Shown piece after piece: positions 1 through 6,076 of a stretch of 7,835 nucleotides of DNA. The DNA comes from an uncultured Saprospiraceae bacterium. Lineage in GTDB: Bacteria > Bacteroidota > Bacteroidia > Chitinophagales > Saprospiraceae. The stretch is from NCBI GenBank assembly GCA_938039305.1, contig CALHUZ010000594.1, forward strand, positions 1 through 7,835. The letters are read 5' to 3'. The notes beneath the pieces were generated by a model. It was given only the letters and a program-made list of their open reading frames with translations. It made no database searches and was not told the origin of the DNA. Position 1 is the first letter of the stretch. Every line of letters begins with the position of its first letter. Made by a program: the position numbers and the translations under genes.

Positions 1-310
1 GACCTATATTGGTGCGATTTTAGGAGACAACGGATATGTCAGAGATAGAGAGTTCGAATTTGCTGGAAAGGATGTAGCAAGTTCTGACCTTGTTAAGATG
101 GTCCAAGAAACACATCGTGATGTTTTAACCACTCTTGATACCCTAAGCGATACTGATCTCGAGAAGAACTACCCACAGAATTTATTTGGAAAAGAGATGA
201 CTACTTGCTGGTTTCTAATGCACTTGTCGAGTCACTTGAATTATCACTTGGGACAGATTAATTATCATCGGAGGTTACTTGATACAAGGTCTCCGCTCGA
301 AACATCTTGA
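1..310 (+). CDS. DinB/DUF1572-type family protein, C-terminal part (5' end outside window)
   Basis: The reading frame is open from base 2 to the TGA at 308-310, so the gene begins upstream of the window. An ATG at 98 is internal, because the frame before it already reads family-like sequence (GDNGYVRDREFEF, then a short helix). The visible part ends in an alpha helix with the histidine-rich pattern HLSSHLNYHLGQINYHRRLL, the metal-binding C-terminal helix of the DinB four-helix-bundle superfamily (DUF1572-like branch, recognised from memory). Members are metal-dependent; some are bacillithiol or mycothiol transferases, but many have no known reaction, so no substrate is proposed. It converges on the serine hydrolase gene with a 47-base gap. 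The family call is fairly sure; the function is unknown. Confidence 0.75.
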   Translation, partial: TYIGAILGDNGYVRDREFEFAGKDVASSDLVKMVQETHRDVLTTLDTLSDTDLEKNYPQNLFGKEMTTCWFLMHLSSHLNYHLGQINYHRRLLDTRSPLETS

Positions 311-357
311 CAACAAATTCAAAGTCAGTTCTAAGGAATGAGCGATTGTGGTGATAG

Positions 358-1800
358 TTAGTCTTGCAAATTTTTAATCTTAGACAGTGTATTAGCCTTG
401 TATTCTTGATCCACATTTAAGTCTAAAGCTTTTTGATAATTTAAAATTGCTTTTTCATTATTGGCATTTCTTTCATATGCATCCGCAAGGCTATCATAGA
501 CATTCCATGAATTAGGAAACAATCGTGTGTTAAGCTCGAAAATTTCAATTGCTTTTTCGTTGTCACCCAAACTTAATAGACAAAAATAGCCCACATCATT
601 TAAATGGTTTTCAAAATCATTTTTCATGAGTCGAGGATACTTTTTTATCTTATGATACTCAAGTGTGAAATTGTCACGATCGTTCTCAAATGAAGCTCTT
701 AAGAGTGATTCAAATGCCAAGTTGTTGATATCCAAAATATCCTCATCTACGAGACTCGCTATATGATTCATGATATTGCCGATGTTATACCACTTGTCCA
801 GCCCATTAGATAGAAAAATGATACTCAAATTCTTGTTCGGGAATACACGATATGCCGTACACATTGAACCCGAAAAGCCATAAGAGATATTGCCATTTAC
901 ATTAACCTTATCCCACCCATAGGCGAACGTTTTATCAGATTTGGTGTATGGGAAATTTTGCCACATCAGCTCCTTGGTGGAGAGATCTAAAAACTCATCT
1001 TCAGAAAAGTGCTTGTCCCATTTTATAAATTCATCCATTGTAATGTTCAAACCATTAAGAGCATGGGCATAATCACCTTGCAAATAAGGATGGTCGAGCA
1101 TCAGAGTGCCTTTGGAAAATGAAAAATACGGTGTAGCTCTATTTAGTATTACATCTCTTGAGTCACTAGAGAAGAACACGTTTTTGTTTGAATTAAATTG
1201 ATTTTTAAGAATGAAAGAACTCATGGCTTCACCAGTTACGCTTTCGATTATCTTTTGAAGTATCCAAAAACCTGTTTGATTATAGTTATATCTTTCTCCG
1301 GCTTTAAATCGAAGTTCTTGACTGAAGACTTTCTTTTTTGACTCTTCTTCTGAGAGATCCATGAATTCAGGAATTGGCGCCATGTCTGGTAATCCGGAAG
1401 AATGAGACAATAGATGCTTGACTTGGATATAATTCCAGCTTTCAGGTAAATCAGAGATATACTTCGAGACTAAATCATCGAGACTAACTTGCCCATTTTC
1501 TATGAGCTGAAATATTCCAACTGATATTATGGGCTTAGTCAAAGAATAGACTCTAAAGATTGATTTATCAGTGATAGGGACTTGATGTTCAATGTTTGAT
1601 AAGCCATAATTTTTTCTATGAATAATCTCATTATCTTTAACGATGGCTATAGCGGCTCCTGGAATGCCTTGTCTTTGTAATAAATGATTGATATAAGAAT
1701 CAATCATATCCCCCCTTTCTGAGCCTTTCATTATCGAACCTTGCTGGCCGTAGCATATCGACTGACTCAGAATCAGAATTGCCAATAGAATTAGTTTCAT
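358..1800 (-). CDS. Secreted serine beta-lactamase-like hydrolase (class C / PBP4*-type) with C-terminal TPR repeats
   Basis: I chose the ATG at 1800 (480 aa). It gives a clean signal peptide, MKLILLAILILSQSICYG, with likely cleavage before QQ; a start at 1851 would add 17 residues of unlikely leader. The catalytic SxxK is S86-L-T-K89 (VYSLTKPI), followed by HLLSHSSGLPD at about 129-139. The second motif, normally YxN, reads Y173-N-Q175 in RYNYNQTGFWIL. The third-motif region is YGFSGSMCTAYRVFP at about 307-321. Residues from about 398 on form TPR-like helices (SWNVYDSLADAYERNANNEKA). The family includes D-aminopeptidases, esterases, class C beta-lactamases and carboxypeptidases, so the substrate cannot be set. 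It probably acts in the periplasm or outside the cell. It is divergent from the beta-propeller lipoprotein gene. The Asn-to-Gln change in motif two resembles other Bacteroidota members I recall, so I do not read it as inactivation. Confidence 0.88.
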   Translation of the reverse strand: MKLILLAILILSQSICYGQQGSIMKGSERGDMIDSYINHLLQRQGIPGAAIAIVKDNEIIHRKNYGLSNIEHQVPITDKSIFRVYSLTKPIISVGIFQLIENGQVSLDDLVSKYISDLPESWNYIQVKHLLSHSSGLPDMAPIPEFMDLSEEESKKKVFSQELRFKAGERYNYNQTGFWILQKIIESVTGEAMSSFILKNQFNSNKNVFFSSDSRDVILNRATPYFSFSKGTLMLDHPYLQGDYAHALNGLNITMDEFIKWDKHFSEDEFLDLSTKELMWQNFPYTKSDKTFAYGWDKVNVNGNISYGFSGSMCTAYRVFPNKNLSIIFLSNGLDKWYNIGNIMNHIASLVDEDILDINNLAFESLLRASFENDRDNFTLEYHKIKKYPRLMKNDFENHLNDVGYFCLLSLGDNEKAIEIFELNTRLFPNSWNVYDSLADAYERNANNEKAILNYQKALDLNVDQEYKANTLSKIKNLQD

Positions 1801-1922
1801 CCTTATATTTTGTTTAAAGACTGTTCCTCTTTGGAGAAGTTGCAGCAACAAATAGACTTATACTATAAATTGTCCCGTTAACAAAAAGGTGTATTATATG
1901 CTTCATTAGACAATCACTTATT
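1801..1922. promoter_or_regulatory. Divergent intergenic region, presumed to hold both promoters
   Basis: These 122 bases separate two divergent start codons and must carry the control regions of both genes unless transcripts begin further away. The stretch is AT-rich. On the minus strand TCTATTTG (complement of 1851-1858) differs by one base from the Bacteroidota -7 consensus TAnnTTTG, but I could not pair it with a TTTG/TTG box at the usual distance. On the plus strand TATTATAT (about 1892-1899) is -10-like but has no clear partner. Neither start has a strong Shine-Dalgarno sequence, which is common in this phylum. The assignment is positional. Confidence 0.3.
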
Positions 1923-2879
1923 ATGACACGTTCCTTTCTATATAGTCTTACAGTCTTAACATTGATAAGTTTTATCGGTTGCGCTGAGCAAAAAGTCGAA
2001 GGAGTATATGAACTAAGATTTGATAAAGATCTCATACCCGAAGGGATAGCTATAGATCCTATAAATAGAAAAGTATATCTCAATAGCTTAAAGGATAACA
2101 AGATCGTCAGATCTAGTTTTGACGGATCAGATATTGAAGTTGTAGTTTCTTCTGGAGAGCATAACTATCAATCGGGCTTTGGAATGACAATTAAAGGAGA
2201 CACATTGTATGCTTTAGGAAATGGCTTGCTTAGAGAGGATAATACCTCCATTTTGCTACTCGTCGATATTCGAACTAACCAACTGATCAAATCATATGAG
2301 TTGGATGATACATCTTTTGTATATCTAAATGACATAGCTGTAAGTTCAACTAACGATATATACATCACTGATAGTAATAGTTCTTCTATCTACACCCTCA
2401 ACAAGAAGTCGGGTCAATTAGAGATCTTTATAAGTAATGTGTCCATACCCAACAGTAACGGCATAGCTATCTCTGACGATGATGACTTCCTTTATCTGGC
2501 AACTTGGGAAGGTATAAAAGTAGTCGATCTAACTACTAAGGAAATTGTAAATACGATCAATGAAGAGAACCAAGGTATAGACGGTTTAAAGTATCACAAA
2601 GTTGGATTGGTTGGGATTATCAATGTCTGGGAGGCTGACTCTGGACGCAACGGTATGTATCAATTTCAACTTAGTGATGATGGTAGGCGGATCGCGGAAC
2701 GCAAGAAGATCATAGTGTTTGACGAGTCCTTCAATACACCAACGACATTAGCCTTACTGGATGATCATGCCTGTTTTATCAAGAACACACACCTCGGTTA
2801 TTTTGATGAGAATAAGAATGTTATCAACGAGCCTGATAGTCTTAGGTCTTATAAGTTGATGATTCATCAATTAGAATGA
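1923..2879 (+). CDS. SMP-30/gluconolactonase-like six-bladed beta-propeller lipoprotein
   Basis: This 318-aa protein starts with a lipoprotein signal peptide (hydrophobic residues 5-19, FIGC, lipidated C20). The mature part is a repeated beta-propeller. The first blade resembles an LDL-receptor YWTD repeat (GIAIDPINRKVYLN, then KIVRSSFDGSD). Four positions match the divalent-metal ligands of SMP-30/regucalcin enzymes: E40 in PEGIAID, N136 in YLNDIAVS, N179 in SNGIAIS and D220 in GIDGL (alignment from memory). That makes a metal-dependent lactonase or related sugar-lactone hydrolase possible. The propeller could instead be a binding or scaffold module, and the substrate is unknown. Expected location is the periplasmic face of a membrane or the cell surface. 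The 135-base gap to the next gene suggests separate transcription. Confidence 0.72.
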   Translation: MTRSFLYSLTVLTLISFIGCAEQKVEGVYELRFDKDLIPEGIAIDPINRKVYLNSLKDNKIVRSSFDGSDIEVVVSSGEHNYQSGFGMTIKGDTLYALGNGLLREDNTSILLLVDIRTNQLIKSYELDDTSFVYLNDIAVSSTNDIYITDSNSSSIYTLNKKSGQLEIFISNVSIPNSNGIAISDDDDFLYLATWEGIKVVDLTTKEIVNTINEENQGIDGLKYHKVGLVGIINVWEADSGRNGMYQFQLSDDGRRIAERKKIIVFDESFNTPTTLALLDDHACFIKNTHLGYFDENKNVINEPDSLRSYKLMIHQLE

Positions 2880-2889
2880 TTCATCTAAT

Positions 2890-2906
2890 TGACTTTATTA
2901 AAGTCA
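2890..2906. repeat. Short inverted repeat after the beta-propeller gene
   Basis: TGACTTT (2890-2896) and AAAGTCA (2900-2906) are perfect 7-base inverted arms around an ATT loop, starting 10 bases after the stop codon. The stem is AT-rich and no T run follows (the next bases are TGAAAAAGG). It is therefore at best a weak transcript-end structure, not a standard intrinsic terminator. Confidence 0.35.
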
Positions 2907-3014
2907 TGAAAAAGGTTTACTCAATGAAGGGAACCCAACCATATACTAATAAAAGACGTAGTTCCTTTTAATTATGCCTTTATAGTGTTTTCTCAAAAGT
3001 AAAACAATTCGCAA

Positions 3015-3554
3015 ATGATGAGTTTAAGATTCTCTTTTCCATATATACTCGTGTTGTGTATCTTTTTTGCTTCTTGCCATGATGATATCATCGATGATAG
3101 TATGATTGATAACTTTGGTGAGCATGATTGCCAATTTGAACAGAATGATGGTGATGAAGACGGTTTGATAGACGAAGAAGAAAGAGGGCTGATGGAAGAA
3201 TGCACTAGTCAATCATTAAAGTCTATAAGCAGTATTGAAGATAACTTAATCGGCGAATGGGAGCTGATTGGACATGGAGAAGGATGGGTGCCAACTGTAT
3301 CCCAACCTTGTGGATATCTCATTTTTACAAAGGATGTACTTCAATATACATTTCGAAGTGCCTACACCGATACAGTAATGTCGGTTTCTTGGGAGATTGA
3401 AGAAATCAATTCACCCAATTTCAACTTCAGTTTAAAGACTAATCCACAGACTAGTGAGGGGGTTTCTGTTCTTAATATATTTTGTGAGGACTATATGTTT
3501 GGCAATGCCACGCCTGTAGATGGCAATATGTACCTTTATAAGAAAGTGAAATAA
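3015..3554 (+). CDS. Lipoprotein with Cys-flanked EF-hand-like loop and lipocalin-like domain
   Basis: This 179-aa protein begins MMSLRFSFPYILVLCIFFASC, a lipoprotein signal with lipidated C21; the second ATG at 3018 is an equally good start. An acidic linker (HDDIIDDSMIDN) follows. Residues 45-56, DGDEDGLIDEEE, fit the 12-residue EF-hand/thrombospondin-3-like calcium loop: D at 1, 3 and 5, G at 6, I at 8, D at 9 and E at 12. C39 and C63 flank it. From about 78, LIGEWELIGHGEGW opens a small beta-rich domain that resembles lipocalin-like domains of Bacteroidota lipoproteins; the chain ends VDGNMYLYKKVK. C99 and C157 could form a second disulfide. No enzymatic motif is seen. Likely role: a surface or periplasmic calcium- or ligand-binding protein (inference). 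It converges on the choline-transporter-like gene. Confidence 0.7.
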   Translation: MMSLRFSFPYILVLCIFFASCHDDIIDDSMIDNFGEHDCQFEQNDGDEDGLIDEEERGLMEECTSQSLKSISSIEDNLIGEWELIGHGEGWVPTVSQPCGYLIFTKDVLQYTFRSAYTDTVMSVSWEIEEINSPNFNFSLKTNPQTSEGVSVLNIFCEDYMFGNATPVDGNMYLYKKVK

Positions 3555-3638
3555 CGAAGCCCCTATAAGCTGATAATTAACCATTTAATTAATATCAGTT
3601 TCACCGAGAGTATAGAGTTGTTCCATACGCTTGTGTGG

Positions 3639-3663
3639 CATGTGTTTTTGACCAAAAACCATG
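3639..3663. terminator. Stem-loop between convergent genes, possible bidirectional transcript end
   Basis: The arms CATG-T-GTTTTTG (3639-3650) and CAAAAACCATG (3653-3663) pair over 11 bases with one bulged T and an AC loop (in practice a four-base loop). The element lies in the 168-base gap between two converging genes, where a shared terminator is expected. No T tract follows on either strand, so it lacks the second half of a standard intrinsic terminator. The rest of the gap is AT-rich with a smaller AATTAA/TTAATT palindrome near 3578-3593. Confidence 0.35.
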
Positions 3664-3722
3664 ACAAACAAAAGGAACCAAATTGTAGAAATATAATATT
3701 TGCGGAAGCGAGAAAACGAACC

Positions 3723-5312
3723 CTAATCAACCATATACAACGGCCGCGCTGGATATGCCTTCTGCGTCAATCTCGATACAATTATAATCGTCAATAACCC
3801 ACTGACCATAGCCAATGTTCTAAATGGAAAAAGAACAACGCCATCTTCAATCATTGGATAGGGTAGTAAGATTGGAATATTGAGCACAGCGTCTCCACCA
3901 CCGAATCTCAAAAAGGCAGAAACGAGTAACCCTGACAATGCACCAATACGATTGGCTTTTGGATCGAACAAAGCTGTCACTAATGCCGGGAATAACAAGC
4001 AGTAAACAAAGTCACTGCAGAGATACCATAAGGCATAAACACTTTCCACTTTTAAAGAGATGATGGTTGCAGCAATTCCAACTATAAAGATGGTGCGCTT
4101 CAGTGCTTTTTGTAATTCTTTGTTTTTAATATTTGGCTTGACCAGTGGCTTATATACATTCCAGACACCAAGACTACTTGCTGAAAGCATAGATGAATCT
4201 ATAGAAGACATGACAGCTGCCGCGATGGCCCCTAAACCAATCAATGCAATGAATGGTGGCGTCAAATGTTGAAACACATATGGCAATGTACTGGCCGCAT
4301 TCTCTGGCCCCGCAAGGCCTAAAGCTGACCAATCTGCTGTGGCTCCGACCATTCCAACTACTGCTGCTGGAACTGCAACAACGATACATATAATACCTGC
4401 AAAAATAGAAAGCCACATGGCTGAGTTTTCAGTCCTGGCTGACAACACCCTTTGAAAATATACTTGCCACGGAATACCACCAAGAATAAGGAGTAAGGCA
4501 AAATCCAACCAATTGTAGAAGTAGTTGCCCATACTCTCTTTGTTGGGAATAAGAGATGCGCTATCACCCATGACCATATCATAGTTTTCTGAGAGTGATG
4601 CTAATCCACCGGCATGACTAATGAGAAAAGGCATAACCAAGCAAAGACCTAATACGATCAATGCCATCTGAATCACATCTGTATATGCTACCGACCAAAG
4701 GCCTCCTATACTTGTATATAAGACCGCTATAGCAGCTGATAAGATGATAGATGTCTGTGTATCCAGACCTATGATGACCGAGAAGGTTGTTCCTAAAGCG
4801 GTGAGGATAGCTGCTATCCAGAAGATCTCCCCAAAGACTGCAGGTATAAAAAAGAGCCCTGTTGCTTTATCACCAAATCTTTGTGCCAATGGATCAAGCA
4901 TTGTCTTAAACTGATAGCGTCTCATTTTGCGAGCAAAAAACAGACCGCCTATGATGAGGCTCAGTCCGTATCCCCAAGGAGCCTGCACCCATACAAGTCC
5001 ACTTGTAGCTGCGGCTTCTGCGGTACCATTTATATAACCTCCTCCGATCCAAGTGGCTGCCATGGTTAGAAGAGCAATCCAAAGAGGTAGCTTTCGGCCA
5101 GCTATTAGGAAGTCTTCATCACTTTGGTTACTACTTGTAGACTTTTTGCTCGACCATATACCTATCAGGAAAATGATACAATAGAAGACCATCACAATGA
5201 AGAGACCTGCCCAGCGAATAGGGGCCTCTTGGAAGTAAGCGACTGCGATCACGGCAGTTACAAGCGCGATAAAAATCAGATAAACATTTCGTGTTGCCTT
5301 AGTCAATCGCAA
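3723..5312 (-). CDS. Sodium:solute symporter, CHT1/SLC5A7-like choline transporter
   Basis: This is a 529-aa sodium-coupled symporter of the SSS/SLC5 family. Long stretches match human CHT1 as I remember it: ATWIGGGYINGTAEA (86-100), QAPWGYGLSLIIGGLFFA (110-127), TMLDP (137-141), FIPAVFGEIFW (155-165), SVAYTDVIQ (207-215), GGIPWQVYFQRVLS (278-291) and AAVMSSIDSSMLSASS (365-380). Aromatic residues aligned with the CHT1 choline cage are kept: W88, Y115, W165, W282. Predicted role: inner-membrane Na+-driven choline uptake, which suits the divergent phosphatidylcholine synthase gene. Compared with CHT1 it has an extra N-terminal membrane helix (about 11-27) and lacks the long C-terminal tail. The frame has no ATG before residue 41, which lies inside the first conserved helix, so TTG at 5312 (or TTG at 5306) is taken as the start. 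An ATG at 5341 is out of frame by one base. Other quaternary amines are possible substrates. Confidence 0.85.
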   Translation of the reverse strand: MRLTKATRNVYLIFIALVTAVIAVAYFQEAPIRWAGLFIVMVFYCIIFLIGIWSSKKSTSSNQSDEDFLIAGRKLPLWIALLTMAATWIGGGYINGTAEAAATSGLVWVQAPWGYGLSLIIGGLFFARKMRRYQFKTMLDPLAQRFGDKATGLFFIPAVFGEIFWIAAILTALGTTFSVIIGLDTQTSIILSAAIAVLYTSIGGLWSVAYTDVIQMALIVLGLCLVMPFLISHAGGLASLSENYDMVMGDSASLIPNKESMGNYFYNWLDFALLLILGGIPWQVYFQRVLSARTENSAMWLSIFAGIICIVVAVPAAVVGMVGATADWSALGLAGPENAASTLPYVFQHLTPPFIALIGLGAIAAAVMSSIDSSMLSASSLGVWNVYKPLVKPNIKNKELQKALKRTIFIVGIAATIISLKVESVYALWYLCSDFVYCLLFPALVTALFDPKANRIGALSGLLVSAFLRFGGGDAVLNIPILLPYPMIEDGVVLFPFRTLAMVSGLLTIIIVSRLTQKAYPARPLYMVD

Positions 5313-5353
5313 TTTTGATACATTCGGTTTTTTAGTGACATAAATGTAATAGT
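5313..5353. promoter_or_regulatory. Very short divergent region between choline transporter and pcs
   Basis: Only about 41 bases separate the chosen start codons of the two divergent genes. At least one promoter must therefore lie inside the opposite gene's 5' end, or the starts are wrong. On the plus strand TTGATA (5315-5320) followed after 17 bases by ACATAA (5338-5343) is a weak -35/-10-like pair pointing at pcs. No TAnnTTTG box was found. The close head-to-head arrangement would favour joint control, but no operator palindrome is visible. Confidence 0.3.
5327..5341 (-). other. Phased A_AAA_AAC heptamer after an out-of-frame ATG: candidate -1 frameshift site or tract-length variant
   Basis: On the minus strand an ATG at 5341-5339 reads ATG TCA CTA AAA AAC CGA and would stop after 12 codons. 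The run of six A (5333-5328) plus C5327 forms the heptamer A_AAA_AAC in the X_XXY_YYZ phase required for -1 slippage. A -1 shift there, or one additional A, enters the transporter frame (CCG AAT GTA TCA AAA TTG), which stays open through the TTG at 5312. The result would be a transporter starting MSLKNPNVSKLRLTK (or MSLKKPN with seven A). The sequence shows this arrangement directly. Whether it works as frameshifting, phase variation or a sequence error cannot be decided here. No downstream stimulatory stem was identified. Confidence 0.4.
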
Positions 5354-6076
5354 ATTATCAAGGCTCCTACTCTGGTACAGAAGATATTAGCATGGTCAGT
5401 GCATATATTCACTGCTTTAGGTCTCCTAGCGGGTTTTATGGCTATGATATGTATTGACAAAGAAGACTGGACGGGTTGTTTTGTTTGGCTGATCGTCTGC
5501 TTTGTGATAGATGGCTTAGATGGGACCTTTGCCCGCTTAGCCAAAGTAGAAGAAGTGCTTCCATATATGGATGGTAAAACCATTGATTTCGTGATTGATT
5601 TTGCGACTTATGCATTGATACCAGCCTTCTTTTTCTATAAGGCGGATATGGTAACCGAAGGACTTATGATGCCTACACTAGCAGTCATTCTGTTATCCTC
5701 AGCGATCTACTATGGTAAAAAAGGAATGGTCGAGGATGGCCAGTATTTTATAGGGTTTCCAGTTTTATGGAATTTTGTTGTGTTTTACCAATTCTTCATT
5801 TTTCATAACAACCAGACACTCAATTTTGTGTCGGTACTCTTTTTTGGACTACTACACTTTGTGCCGCTCAAGTTTGCATATCCAAGTAGAACCAAGCGGT
5901 TCTTTTGGTTTCATTTATTCTTTTCTATAGTAGGAGTGGGAGGTGCGCTTGTTGGGTTGCTCCGATTTCCGGAGTATCATCCATGGACGGACATATGCGC
6001 TATAGTAGGAGCCATATATTTTAGTTGCTTTGCAGTCGCAGATACTTTTAGAAAACCAATCACAAAATCGACTTAG
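5354..6076 (+). CDS. pcs: Phosphatidylcholine synthase (CDP-diacylglycerol:choline O-phosphatidyltransferase)
   Basis: The enzyme condenses choline with CDP-diacylglycerol to give phosphatidylcholine and CMP in the inner membrane. Counting from the GTG at 5399, the CDP-alcohol phosphotransferase motif is D38-G-x2-D41-G-x2-A45-R46-x12-G59-x3-D63-x3-D67. The 12-residue spacing (8 in most of the superfamily) is typical of Pcs. Other Pcs-like stretches are VHIFTALG, KVEEVLPYMDGKTIDFVIDFAT, SAIYYGKKGM and YFIGFPVLWNFVVFY, with several membrane helices. Family-like sequence continues upstream of the GTG (KILAWSVHIF), so that GTG is too late. The frame is open from 5339 but holds no ATG, GTG or TTG before 5399; ATT at 5354 (chosen, about 240 aa) or CTG at 5372 would fit. 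The 3' end overlaps the PLD gene by 17 bases, tail to tail. The divergent choline transporter supports the substrate. Confidence 0.88.
   Translation: MIKAPTLVQKILAWSVHIFTALGLLAGFMAMICIDKEDWTGCFVWLIVCFVIDGLDGTFARLAKVEEVLPYMDGKTIDFVIDFATYALIPAFFFYKADMVTEGLMMPTLAVILLSSAIYYGKKGMVEDGQYFIGFPVLWNFVVFYQFFIFHNNQTLNFVSVLFFGLLHFVPLKFAYPSRTKRFFWFHLFFSIVGVGGALVGLLRFPEYHPWTDICAIVGAIYFSCFAVADTFRKPITKST

Noticed and set aside
1840..1925. Bacteroidota-type promoter (TTTG then TAnnTTTG) in the divergent gap
   Set aside because: Only a one-mismatch -7 box is present and the nearest TTTTTG is about 25 bases away, outside the usual spacing, so I did not call a specific promoter.
1814..2101. 95-codon minus-strand open frame across the divergent region and the start of the beta-propeller gene
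   Set aside because: It is antisense to the well-supported lipoprotein start, has no recognisable domain, and would remove the promoter space of both neighbours.
3081..3092. Perfect 12-base palindrome GATGATATCATC
   Set aside because: It lies inside codons for Asp-Asp-Ile-Ile and is explained by GAT/ATC codon use; no second copy or promoter context suggests an operator.
2993..3212. Two antisense frames over the small lipoprotein, one very serine-rich
   Set aside because: They mirror the GAT/GAA-rich acidic segment of the lipoprotein and have no independent support.
4174..4582. Minus-strand frames of 80 and 74 codons, one with a serine run
   Set aside because: They are alternate-frame readings of the choline-transporter gene; the serine run comes from its Ala/Val-rich membrane helix.
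5399..5401. GTG at 5399 as the pcs start
   Set aside because: Pcs-like residues (KILAWSV) continue in frame immediately upstream, so this GTG is an internal Val codon.
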